DNA of 14,049 nucleotides, taken from assembly GCA_034660995.1 (NCBI GenBank), contig JAYEKL010000060.1, forward strand, positions 1 to 14,049. Direction: 5' to 3'. The position numbers and the translations under genes are program-made. Each line of letters starts with the position of its first letter. Position 1 is the first letter of the stretch. This document shows positions 1-6,294 of this stretch, in pieces. Source of the stretch: JAYEKL01 sp034660995. GTDB lineage: Bacteria > Patescibacteriota > Minisyncoccia > JAHIHE01 > JAGLIN01. The notes beneath the pieces were generated by a model. The model made no database searches, had not been told where the DNA came from, and saw nothing but the letters and a program-made list of their open reading frames with translations.

Positions 1-673
1 TAAAATATTTTTTCAAGTCTTTTCGCTTATTTGATTCTTCAATTACCATTTTAACATATTTTTGATATTCCTCCATATTTTTAAATTGATCTAAAATAAT
101 TTTTTTATTGCACAAAGTTCCATTTCTTTTATTAAGATAATCTTGGTAGCTACACCACTTGTAATTTTCAGCTTTGGCGATTTTATGTATTTCTGCGTTT
201 CCATTCACATATCCAGAAAGCCAAAGAAGATATTCGTTGGTGTCAATGTGTTTGGACTTGAATGGTCCCTGGAAAAGAGAACCAGAACGGTCGTATTTTA
301 TGTTGAAATACATTGTATAACTAGTACCCAATTTTTGCATAAATTTTGCAATTCCATTTTCGGTTAATTGTTTTAAAATAAAGTGGTAATGATTTGGATT
401 AAGGCAATAACAAATGATTTTCGTAAAGAAAGATAATTTAAATAGAGGCTTAGCCTCCAGTTTGGAGGCTAAGCCTCTATTTAAATTATCTTTTTCATTT
501 TTGTTTCTTAAATATTTTCTATAAAATCCTCCAGTAGTTTCAATATCATTAAACTCTCTCATACTTACCAAAAATCTCAAATAATCCTTTTCGCAACAAA
601 ATATTTCTCGCTTATCCACCCCGCGATTATAAACATGATAATATTCATTATTAGCGAATTTATTTTTTCTCAT
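1..673 (-). CDS. REP-associated / IS200-like Y1 transposase (RAYT), 3' end cut off by the window edge
   Basis: Reading from the ATG at 673 gives 224 uninterrupted codons to the window edge. The N-terminus reads YYHVYNRGVDKREIF (residues 11-25), the usual opening of this family. The HUH metal-binding motif is NPNHYHF, with H95 and H97. The segment LGTSYTMYFN (115-124) carries the tyrosines among which the nucleophile should lie, followed by SGSLFQGPFK (130-139). RAYT proteins are single-strand HUH nucleases related to IS200/IS605 TnpA and act on REP-type palindromes. The family is usually about 200-240 residues, so only a few C-terminal residues should be missing. A perfect palindrome at 429-493 is translated in frame as residues 61-82, just before the HUH motif. 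The gene lies 42 bp downstream of the flavoprotein gene on the same strand. Family assignment is firm; activity is unknown. Confidence 0.9.
   Translation of the reverse strand, partial: MRKNKFANNEYYHVYNRGVDKREIFCCEKDYLRFLVSMREFNDIETTGGFYRKYLRNKNEKDNLNRGLASKLEAKPLFKLSFFTKIICYCLNPNHYHFILKQLTENGIAKFMQKLGTSYTMYFNIKYDRSGSLFQGPFKSKHIDTNEYLLWLSGYVNGNAEIHKIAKAENYKWCSYQDYLNKRNGTLCNKKIILDQFKNMEEYQKYVKMVIEESNKRKDLKKYF
429..493. repeat. Perfect palindromic element, copy 1, inside the transposase gene
   Basis: Two perfectly complementary 30-nt arms (429-458 and 464-493) flank a 5-nt loop, AGTTT on the plus strand. The core on each side is AGAGGCTTAGCCTCC or its complement. It lies wholly inside the transposase reading frame and adds about 22 residues without a stop or frameshift. 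A near-identical copy is at 2175-2247. The two loops are reverse complements, so the copies are in opposite orientations. This looks like a small non-autonomous palindromic element. Confidence 0.93.
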
Positions 674-715
674 AATACAATTATAGCTTTATATTTAAAC
701 TTTATCAATTTTAGT

Positions 716-1702
716 TTACTCTAAAGAGCATATTTTTTTTGCTATTATCCTGGCCATAACGACTATTTCACTTAAAGAGCATCCCCCAATTCTTCCATGG
801 CCGTGCATTCCGAATGAACATTCTCCAAGAGCGTAAACATTTTTTATATTTGTTTGTCCATTTTTATTAATTTTAATTCCTCCTAGTGTATAATGCGGTT
901 CTACATTTAGTGGTGTTTTAACATTGTTTTTAACAGCATAACATTGCTTGCCTTTAAATTCTTTAGCAATTTCCTCAAAACAGTGATGGGCATTATGCGC
1001 TTCAATTAGATGATAAGTTTTCTTTAATCTATCTCCTTTTTTATTTATAATATTAGAACCGAACAAATCATCGCTGGGAATACATAATCCTTTTGAATAA
1101 AAAGGGTGATACATTATTTTATTTGTTGATTTCACACGGCAACCTATTTTTTGCGCGATTTTAAACATATTAAATGATGTTTTTTCATCATTGAAACTTT
1201 TAGAAAAATTTGATCTATTTCCGCCACAACAAAAGATAAGTTTTTTACAATTAATAGTTTCTTTAGTAGTTTTGATGGTAATAATATTTTTATTTTTTCT
1301 TATTTTTACTATTTCATCATACATTCTTTTTTGTTCTGATTTTTTTCTTAATTTTTTCAAAAAAGCTTTTGGTTTTACGACCTGAACCCCTAAATATGAT
1401 GCTCTAAGTCTAGTGACAAGACTAAGATAAGTTAATTCATTGTCAATGTTTTTCGACATAACATTAACCAGTTGATGATTGCATTTTTTCTTTCCCGCTT
1501 TGATCATAGAACTTTTTAGTGATTCTTGCCTAATTCCTCTTGAGCGGAAATTATAATAAGATTTATCGCTTACTGTTTTTTTGTCTGGCGCTATTAAAAG
1601 AAAATCTTTGTATTTGTAGGAGGATAAAATAAGGGAAAGATATAATCCTGCAAATCCAGCGCCAATAATCACAGTATCCGTTGTTTTTATTTCAGTTTTC
1701 AT
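716..1702 (-). CDS. FAD-dependent oxidoreductase, fumarate reductase / L-aspartate oxidase type fold
   Basis: With the ATG at 1702 the protein has 328 residues. An in-frame TTG at 1729 would add nine lysine-rich residues; I prefer the ATG because the Rossmann motif then sits near the N-terminus as usual (VIIGAGFAG, residues 11-19). The C-terminal block has HYTLGGIKI (from H270), then ALGECSFGMHGHGRIGG and SLSEIVVMAR, which resemble the FAD- and dicarboxylate-binding end of fumarate reductase, succinate dehydrogenase and L-aspartate oxidase flavoproteins (typically GE..GGVHG..RLGGNSL.E). The protein is much shorter than those enzymes (about 450-590 residues), so the substrate cannot be named. 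It is the only gene between the T-box terminator and the transposase, so its expression should depend on the charging of one tRNA. No Shine-Dalgarno sequence is visible. The flavoprotein call is sure; the subfamily is tentative. Confidence 0.8.
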   Translation of the reverse strand: MKTEIKTTDTVIIGAGFAGLYLSLILSSYKYKDFLLIAPDKKTVSDKSYYNFRSRGIRQESLKSSMIKAGKKKCNHQLVNVMSKNIDNELTYLSLVTRLRASYLGVQVVKPKAFLKKLRKKSEQKRMYDEIVKIRKNKNIITIKTTKETINCKKLIFCCGGNRSNFSKSFNDEKTSFNMFKIAQKIGCRVKSTNKIMYHPFYSKGLCIPSDDLFGSNIINKKGDRLKKTYHLIEAHNAHHCFEEIAKEFKGKQCYAVKNNVKTPLNVEPHYTLGGIKINKNGQTNIKNVYALGECSFGMHGHGRIGGCSLSEIVVMARIIAKKICSLE

Positions 1703-1760
1703 AGTTGTTTTCTTAAATTTTTTATACAATTTTGAAGTATCGTTTTTATTTTTATAAAAA

Positions 1761-1821
1761 TAAAAAAACTTCTCATCTTTGCTTACATCAAAAAAATTGA
1801 TGCAGACAAGGACGAGAAGTT
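1761..1821 (-). terminator. T-box-controlled intrinsic terminator
   Basis: On the minus strand AACTTCTC (1821-1814) pairs with GAGAAGTT (1774-1767). The stem is extended inward by CTTGTCTGCATCAA against TTGATGTAAGCAAAG with a few mismatches, and is followed by a T tract (1766-1763). The 5' arm shares CTTCTCGTCCTT with the antiterminator, so the two structures exclude each other. It ends about 60 nt before the ATG of the flavoprotein. Confidence 0.87.
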
Positions 1822-2080
1822 ATCTCGTGGTGCCACCTTGATTGTTTTAAATCTTTTTATAACGGATAAAATCCGCTAGTAAAATGGACATAAAACCACT
1901 TTACTGACTCTGACTCTTGCCTGCGCAAGACGATATCAGTTTATCCTATGATTACGGAGGAAGCCGGATTTTCACTAATGCAAAAATCACCCTTTTGCGA
2001 CTTTCTAGCCTTATTATCAAGGAGAAAGTTGAAGCAAAGAAACTAGACCCAGTCCCAAATAATGTATTTGGGATCTAGCT
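1761..2080 (-). promoter_or_regulatory. T-box riboswitch (tRNA-sensing leader) of the flavoprotein gene
   Basis: On the minus strand the T-box sequence AAGGTGGCACCACGAG occupies 1839-1824. It folds as a classic antiterminator: AAGG pairs with CCTT, ACGAG pairs with CTCGT, and the bulge is UGGCACC. UGGC should pair with a tRNA 3' end of GCCA, so the effector tRNA should have discriminator G (Asp, Asn, Glu, Gln, Ser or Trp in most bacteria). A plausible Stem I runs from 2044 to 1938, closed by AGTTT/AAACT, with an AGAAAG motif at 2006-2001 and a terminal hairpin at 1998-1980 whose loop carries GGGTGA. A small hairpin at 1875-1863 could be Stem III. An additional hairpin lies at 2073-2053. I could not assign the specifier codon. 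A terminator follows directly. Confidence 0.87.
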
Positions 2081-2124
2081 TATAGATTTTATAATTATAG
2101 AAAGAAACTCCATTTTCTGAAATA

Positions 2125-2152
2125 AAGATAGCATATATGATTTTTGTGTCAA
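2125..2152 (-). promoter_or_regulatory. Promoter of the T-box / flavoprotein transcript
   Basis: On the minus strand a perfect -35 TTGACA (2152-2147) is followed after 16 nt by TATCTT (2130-2125). Transcription would start near 2118, about 75 nt before Stem I of the T-box. Confidence 0.65.
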
Positions 2153-2174
2153 CCCCGTTCCAATTGTTAATAAT

Positions 2175-2247
2175 AAAGAAAGATAATTTAAATAGAGGCT
2201 TAGCCTCCAAACTGGAGGCTAAGCCTCTATTTAAATTATCTTTCTTT
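2175..2247. repeat. Perfect palindromic element, copy 2, intergenic
   Basis: Two 34-nt arms (2175-2208 and 2214-2247) match perfectly around the loop AAACT. The inner 30 nt of each arm are identical to copy 1 at 429-493, and the loop is inverted relative to it. The element lies between the divergent promoters of the flavoprotein transcript and the 2403 operon, with no T tract, so it is more likely a mobile or structural repeat than a terminator. Confidence 0.93.
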
Positions 2248-2343
2248 TACAAAAAAGTATAATGAAAACAAACTATTCCAAGCAAATAGGATAATTAATA
2301 TCAATCAAACAGTAATGTTAAATTAAGCTGTAGGTACGTATTA

Positions 2344-2372
2344 TTGACAAGAGAAGATAAATAGTGTATAAT
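2344..2372 (+). promoter_or_regulatory. Consensus sigma-70 promoter of the 2403 operon
   Basis: TTGACA (2344-2349), a 17-nt spacer and TATAAT (2367-2372) match the full consensus. The start of transcription would be near 2379, leaving a short leader of about 24 nt before the ATG at 2403. Confidence 0.85.
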
Positions 2373-2402
2373 GTATTGTAGTTAATCAGTTAATAAAAAA
2401 AT

Positions 2403-3185
2403 ATGGGATTTGAAAATTTAGAAGCAGCTTATGCGGATAATGAGGATATGGAAAAAGTTATAAAAGATAGTGAAGATTCTGTTGAAGAGACTATAAAAGA
2501 TGATGAAGGTTCTGTTGTAGAAAATAATAATACTGCAGAAGGCAGTGGTATAGAAGGGGAAGAAGGAAGAGTTATGGAAGAAGCTGTAGAAGATAATAAT
2601 AATTCAGAAAAAATTGAATCTTTCGAAGAAGTGGGAAGAGAAAAATTGTCTAGTATGTTTGAAAAAATTTCATCTTTTTCTAGCAATTTGGTTGAAAGTG
2701 GGAAAAAGGCAATTTATACAGCAACAGGAGTTGCTTTTGAGGCGCCTGGAGTAGTTAAAGAGGTTGCAAAAGAAACTTATGGGTCGGCAAAAGAGTCTTT
2801 TACTGGCGCTGTAGATTCTGCCAAAGAAAAAGCACTAGAAGTAAAAACTAATTTAGTTGAAAAAGCACAAGAAGCAAAAAAAAGTTTTTTAGAAAAAATT
2901 ACAGGAACGAAAGATAAATATGTTAATAAGGCCAATGAATTAACAAAAAGAGGAATTGACTGGGGGATAAATGCTGGCGAACGAGTAGCAACTAAAGTAA
3001 CGGAAACTCATGATAGAATTGATGATTCTATTCAGAAAATAAGAATAAAAGTGCTTGAGGGTCGTGTAGAAAAAGGTAGAATAGCTGAAACTAGATTAGA
3101 AACACTAAATGAAGAGAAAGAAGTTAGAAAAAATGCATCTTCTATGAGCAGTCTTCTTGGACATACAGAAGAATTGTCAGTTTAA
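2403..3185 (+). CDS. Unrecognised acidic / amphipathic-helix protein
   Basis: I do not recognise this 260-residue protein. Residues 1 to about 80 are strongly acidic and rich in Glu, Asp, Asn and Ser, and look disordered. Residues about 85-215 form long amphipathic helices rich in Ala, Lys and Glu, with recurring pieces such as GSAKESFTGAVDSAKEKAL and VEKAQEAKKSFLEKI. This composition resembles LEA-like or apolipoprotein-like proteins, but it is a general property and not proof of homology. The last 45 residues are charged and helical. There is no signal peptide, membrane segment or cysteine, so a cytoplasmic location is likely. A consensus promoter lies upstream, and a second unknown gene follows after 18 bp, so the two are probably co-transcribed at a good level. 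No Shine-Dalgarno sequence precedes the ATG. Confidence 0.75.
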   Translation: MGFENLEAAYADNEDMEKVIKDSEDSVEETIKDDEGSVVENNNTAEGSGIEGEEGRVMEEAVEDNNNSEKIESFEEVGREKLSSMFEKISSFSSNLVESGKKAIYTATGVAFEAPGVVKEVAKETYGSAKESFTGAVDSAKEKALEVKTNLVEKAQEAKKSFLEKITGTKDKYVNKANELTKRGIDWGINAGERVATKVTETHDRIDDSIQKIRIKVLEGRVEKGRIAETRLETLNEEKEVRKNASSMSSLLGHTEELSV

Positions 3186-3203
3186 GTTTTAATAATTATA
3201 ATT

Positions 3204-3560
3204 ATGAAATTACAACAATTTAAGGAAGAAATAAATAAAATAAATTTTTCTGAAGACGCTCTTAAAGCGATGGATAATATCTTAGATCGCTCAATCGCGA
3301 AAAAAGAAATTACCGATGATCAAAAAAATGAACTTTCTGAAATTATTAAACTAGAGTTAGATGCTTCAAATATTTTGGCAGACGCGTTAAAAGAATTTTC
3401 TCAATCAATAAAAGAATATGATGATGAATTAGGGGAAGTAGCGGAAGATGCTCAAAAAGATATAAAAAAGATTGAAGATGATTTTTCTGGAGATATGAAT
3501 AATGTTATTAATGATGTACAGTTATCACAAACTAGAGATAAGCTTAAGAGTTTGCAATAA
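3204..3560 (+). CDS. Unrecognised small helical acidic protein
   Basis: The 118-residue product is almost entirely predicted helix, with many Asp, Glu, Lys and Ile and no cysteine, tryptophan or membrane segment. The pattern of hydrophobic positions in residues about 45-118 suggests a coiled coil or helical hairpin. I find no catalytic motif. It starts 18 bp after the 2403 gene, reads in the same direction and is followed at once by a strong terminator, so the two genes make a two-gene operon. A structural or partner role next to the acidic helical protein is a guess. Confidence 0.75.
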   Translation: MKLQQFKEEINKINFSEDALKAMDNILDRSIAKKEITDDQKNELSEIIKLELDASNILADALKEFSQSIKEYDDELGEVAEDAQKDIKKIEDDFSGDMNNVINDVQLSQTRDKLKSLQ

Positions 3561-3581
3561 CTCTTCTTCTTGATTTTCAAT

Positions 3582-3609
3582 AGTATAATAATTAATTATT
3601 ATACTTTTT
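3582..3609 (+). terminator. Intrinsic terminator of the 2403-3560 operon
   Basis: A perfect 24-nt AT-rich palindrome (arms AGTATAATAATT and AATTATTATACT) ends in TTTTT (3605-3609). It begins 22 nt after the stop of the upstream gene. Confidence 0.8.
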
Positions 3610-3640
3610 GTTTTGTCTGAAATTATAATAGAAAATGAAT

Positions 3641-3749
3641 GCAATCCATAGTTTTATTGGGACTATGAAGCCAACATAAATTTAGAACTGAAATCACAAA
3701 AGGCTCCATACAGGAGTATGGAGCCAGCGAATAAAAGTATGGAGCCAAT
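3641..3749. repeat. Decayed copy of the 69-bp hairpin repeat
   Basis: GGGACTATGAAGCCAACATA (3659-3678) and CTGAAATCACAAAAGGCTCC (3689-3708) match the 69-bp units near uvrA with several changes. An imperfect palindrome at 3641-3672, a clean hairpin at 3702-3725 and a half copy, AGTATGGAGCC (3736-3746), give about two and a half units. It fills the gap between the convergent 3204 and RNase J genes. Confidence 0.8.
3698..3725 (-). terminator. RNase J gene terminator made from the hairpin repeat
   Basis: On the minus strand a perfect 10-bp stem, GGCTCCATAC with GTATGGAGCC, closes a TCCT loop and is followed by TTTT (3701-3698). It lies about 65 nt after the RNase J stop codon and is part of the decayed 69-bp repeat. 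Confidence 0.65.
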
Positions 3750-3790
3750 AAGCAAGAACAATTTGACAATATAGCAATTTAACAATTTAA

Positions 3791-5488
3791 TTAAACTTCA
3801 ATTACTACTGGTAATATCATTGGTCGTCTTTGAGTTTTATTAAATAAGAATTGTCCAATTTGGTCTCGAATATTATCTTTTACATATGTCCAATTTGTGT
3901 CATGTTCAGGGGTAGCTTTTTTGTTTACTATTTCAATAACTTTATTTTTTGTTTCTTTAATAAGTTCAGTTGAGCCTTTCATATAAATAAAACCGCGAGA
4001 AATTATATCAGGAGAACCAACTATCTTCCCAGTTTTACTGTCTGCTACAATTACAATTGTAAACATTCCATCTTTGCTCATTTGTTGGCGATCGCGAAGA
4101 ACAATATTTCCAACATCACCAACTCCAAGTCCGTCAACCATAACATAATTAGATGGTACTTTCTCTTTAGTTATGACGGCAGAATTTTTAGTAAGTTCAA
4201 TGACATTTCCATTTCCCGCTACAATCGTATTTGATGATGGTATTCCTATACTCTCTGCGATATTGGCGTGCAATCTAAGCATATAATAATTTCCATGAAT
4301 TGGCATAAAGAATTTCGGTTTGATGAGATTGATCATTATTTTAAGGTCTTCTATCTGAGCATGTCCTCCAACATGGACATCCATCATTTTATAATGCACG
4401 ACATTCGCGCCTTGCCTATAAAGTTGATCTTTCAGATTTTGTACAGTTCTTTCATTTCCCGGCACTACAGACGAAGAAAAAATAACAGTATCTCCTTTTT
4501 TGATTTGAACATGACGATGCTCTTTGTTCACAATTCTCATAAGAACTGCCTTTCCTTCTCCTTGCGCTCCTGTGCACATTAAAGAAACTTTATCGTCAGG
4601 ATAATTTTTCATTTGTTCTGGTCTAATGATCGTTCCTCTTCTGAATTTTAGATATCCTAATTTATTTGCGATCTCAATATTAGTTCTCATACTATATCCA
4701 TCAATAGCAACTTTTCTTCCATATTTTTCAGAAATAGTGATAATTTGCTGAATTCTGCTGATAAGCGATGAAAAAGTAGCTACGATAATCCTTCCTTTCG
4801 CTTTTGAAATAATCCCATCAATAGTTTTTTGAATTTCGTTTTCACTTATAGAGTGTCCAGGATGTTCAGCGCCGGTGCTATCAGACATTAAAAGAAGAAC
4901 ATTTTGCGATCCAAGTTGAGCGATTCTTCCAATATCTGCTGGTTTGTCTGTTGTTGGACTATGGTCAAATTTAAAATCTCCGGTATGAATAATCAATCCT
5001 TCTGGTGTATAGATTGCCATTCCCAGAACATCAGGAATATTATGATTAACGTGAAAAAACTCAACTCTAAAATTTCCTACAGTAATTTTACTTTCAAAAT
5101 TAACAACCCTTATATTTAGCGGATTTGAATTTGGATAATCTTCTTGTTTTTTCTTTATAATTCCTGCAGTAAGCGCGGCTGTGAACATTGGAGGATTTCC
5201 TAGTCTTGGCATTAGATGGGGAATAGCGCCGATATGATCCATATGGCCATGTGTAATGAAAACTCCTTTGATATTTCGTTCTTTCCCTTTAAAATATTTT
5301 ATATTAGGAATAATATAGTCAATTCCAGGCATATCTTCTTCTGGAAACTGTAGCCCCAGATCAACGATTATTATGTCATTTCCGTATTCAAAAAGAGTCA
5401 TATTTCTACCGACTTCTTCTAGTCCGCCAAGAGGGATGACGCGGAGTTTTTTTTGTTTATGTTTTTGAATGTATTTTTTTTGAATCAT
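3791..5488 (-). CDS. rnj: Ribonuclease J (metallo-beta-lactamase / beta-CASP ribonuclease)
   Basis: RNase J is a cytoplasmic Zn-dependent 5'-3' exoribonuclease and endonuclease that degrades and matures RNA. The 565-residue length fits the family. The opening VIPLGGLEEVGRNMTLFEYG (18-37) is characteristic. Metal ligands are visible: THGHMDH (H80, H82, D84, H85), the HVNHNIPD block (146-153) and TGDFKFD with D171. The beta-CASP motifs follow: SDSTGAEHPG (202-211), VHVGGHA (371-377) and MPIHGNYY with H398. The C-terminal dimerisation part ends IGQFLFNKTQRRPMILPVVIEV, as usual. The ATG at 5488 has no Shine-Dalgarno sequence. The gene lies 47 bp downstream of the four-helix-bundle gene on the same strand and ends at a terminator built from a repeat. 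Confidence 0.96.
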   Translation of the reverse strand: MIQKKYIQKHKQKKLRVIPLGGLEEVGRNMTLFEYGNDIIIVDLGLQFPEEDMPGIDYIIPNIKYFKGKERNIKGVFITHGHMDHIGAIPHLMPRLGNPPMFTAALTAGIIKKKQEDYPNSNPLNIRVVNFESKITVGNFRVEFFHVNHNIPDVLGMAIYTPEGLIIHTGDFKFDHSPTTDKPADIGRIAQLGSQNVLLLMSDSTGAEHPGHSISENEIQKTIDGIISKAKGRIIVATFSSLISRIQQIITISEKYGRKVAIDGYSMRTNIEIANKLGYLKFRRGTIIRPEQMKNYPDDKVSLMCTGAQGEGKAVLMRIVNKEHRHVQIKKGDTVIFSSSVVPGNERTVQNLKDQLYRQGANVVHYKMMDVHVGGHAQIEDLKIMINLIKPKFFMPIHGNYYMLRLHANIAESIGIPSSNTIVAGNGNVIELTKNSAVITKEKVPSNYVMVDGLGVGDVGNIVLRDRQQMSKDGMFTIVIVADSKTGKIVGSPDIISRGFIYMKGSTELIKETKNKVIEIVNKKATPEHDTNWTYVKDNIRDQIGQFLFNKTQRRPMILPVVIEV

Positions 5489-5535
5489 GAGTATAGTTAT
5501 AAAGTTAAAAGTTATAAAGTAGAAAGTTTATGGAG

Positions 5536-5880
5536 TTATAAAATTTTGATGAAGCCGGATAATAGTTTGGAAATTTCTATTGATAAATTATAAAGTTTTT
5601 TGAAATCTTCTTTCGGTAAATATTTTAACTTCAAAGACAAATAGAGCATTGATCTTACTTCCCCGCAAGAGCCTTTGGCAATAAATAAAAAATGCTTAAA
5701 TTCTTTATTTCCCTTTCTTTCAAATCCTTCGGCAATATTATTCATTATGGAAACAGTGGCTCTTTGTATCTGATTTTTAAAAGCAAAATCATTATTATCT
5801 TTAAATTTTTCATAAATAGACAAGGACAGTTCTCCCGCTTTCTGCCAGGCAATAATATCTTCAAATTTTTCTATCTTCAT
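5536..5880 (-). CDS. Four-helix-bundle protein (S23 / 23S rRNA intervening-sequence protein family)
   Basis: The 114-residue protein has the signature of this family: FEDIIAWQKAGELSLSIYE near the N-terminus, then NQIQRATVSIMNNIAEGFER (residues about 36-55) and GSCGEVRSMLYLS. Family members fold into a four-helix bundle and form pentamers. They were first found as ORFs in 23S rRNA intervening sequences and are related to the Avd subunit of diversity-generating retroelements. Their own role is poorly known. Here the gene is not inside an rRNA, and no reverse transcriptase is in the window. It sits between tRNA-Leu and RNase J on the same strand and could be co-transcribed with both. The family call is firm; the function is open. 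Confidence 0.92.
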   Translation of the reverse strand: MKIEKFEDIIAWQKAGELSLSIYEKFKDNNDFAFKNQIQRATVSIMNNIAEGFERKGNKEFKHFLFIAKGSCGEVRSMLYLSLKLKYLPKEDFKKLYNLSIEISKLLSGFIKIL

Positions 5881-5933
5881 TATCGTTATACTTTATGAAC
5901 TTTATAACTTTTTACTTTACAAACTTGTTTATG

Positions 5934-6017
5934 TGCCGGAGAGAGGACTTGAACCTCCATGGGATTTCTCCCACAGCGACCTGAACGCTGCGTGTCTACC
6001 AATTTCACCACCCCGGC
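5934..6017 (-). tRNA. tRNA-Leu, anticodon CAG
   Basis: On the minus strand the acceptor arms GCCGGGG and CTCCGGC pair with one G-T wobble, and the discriminator is A. The anticodon stem CAGCG/CGCTG encloses TTCAGGT, which gives anticodon CAG. A long variable arm (TGGGAGAAATCCCA), as in class II tRNAs, and the T-loop TTCAAGT follow. The 84-nt length fits tRNA-Leu. The CCA end is not encoded, so it must be added after transcription. Confidence 0.96.
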
Positions 6018-6031
6018 GAGTTTAGCTTATA

Positions 6032-6106
6032 GCTGGTGACAAACAACTGGTAACAATTCTTATCTGTGTTCATCAGTGCTTTTAGTCAGTGTTTTTCTGT
6101 GTGCTA
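6032..6106. repeat. Degenerate short-period repeats downstream of tRNA-Leu on the plus strand
   Basis: Two patterns follow each other: CTGGTGACA/CTGGTAACA, and then four loose copies of a roughly 11-nt motif close to TCAGTGTTTT (6063-6106). They have no coding potential that I can see. They fill the first part of the gap between tRNA-Leu and the small unit at 6111. Confidence 0.4.
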
Positions 6107-6110
6107 TTGG

Positions 6111-6140
6111 TTGTTTCTTTTCTTGGCAAATATTTATAAT
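6111..6140 (+). promoter_or_regulatory. Possible promoter of a small plus-strand transcript
   Basis: TATAAT (6135-6140) is a perfect -10 box. TTGTTT (6111-6116) lies 18 nt upstream and is a fair -35. A small ORF with a strong ribosome binding site and then a terminator follow within 150 nt. Confidence 0.4.
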
Positions 6141-6191
6141 CAGTTATGTTTTAGTTAGCAAATGGAAATGTTTTAGGAGGACAGTAATAAA

Positions 6192-6242
6192 ATGGAAGAT
6201 CTAATAAGAGTGGCGAGAACACTAAAAGAGTACTTAGAATAG
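6192..6242 (+). CDS. Possible 16-residue small ORF with a strong Shine-Dalgarno sequence
   Basis: TAGGAGGA (6174-6181) precedes an ATG at 6192 by 10 nt, and the frame reads MEDLIRVARTLKEYLE before a TAG. It was too short for normal gene calling. The peptide would be a single amphipathic helix. It could be a leader peptide, a small regulatory protein, or chance. Support comes from context: a -10 box upstream, an intrinsic terminator 26 nt after the stop, and the fact that the other starts I checked in the window lack such a strong Shine-Dalgarno sequence. No downstream gene is in the same direction, so classical attenuation is unlikely. Confidence 0.35.
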   Translation: MEDLIRVARTLKEYLE

Positions 6243-6267
6243 CACTGATAATGTTAAAGTCATATAT

Positions 6268-6294
6268 AAGTAAGGTAACAACCTTGCTTTTTTT
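6268..6294 (+). terminator. Intrinsic terminator on the plus strand, overlapping the pgi stop codon
   Basis: A 9-bp stem with one wobble (6268-6276 against 6281-6289, core AAGGT/ACCTT) is followed by TTTTTTT (6288-6294). No T tract follows it on the minus strand, so it acts on plus-strand transcripts, in convergence with the glucose-6-phosphate isomerase gene. Confidence 0.65.

Noticed and set aside
143..367. Plus-strand ORF at the left edge
   Set aside because: It is antisense to the transposase gene, whose protein motifs are clear.
2175..2247. Terminator function for the intergenic palindrome
   Set aside because: The stem is very long, lacks a following T tract of useful length, and stands upstream of both flanking genes, where no transcript is expected to end.
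5536..5880. Diversity-generating retroelement accessory protein (Avd)
   Set aside because: The fold family is shared, but there is no reverse transcriptase and no template/variable repeat pair in the window.
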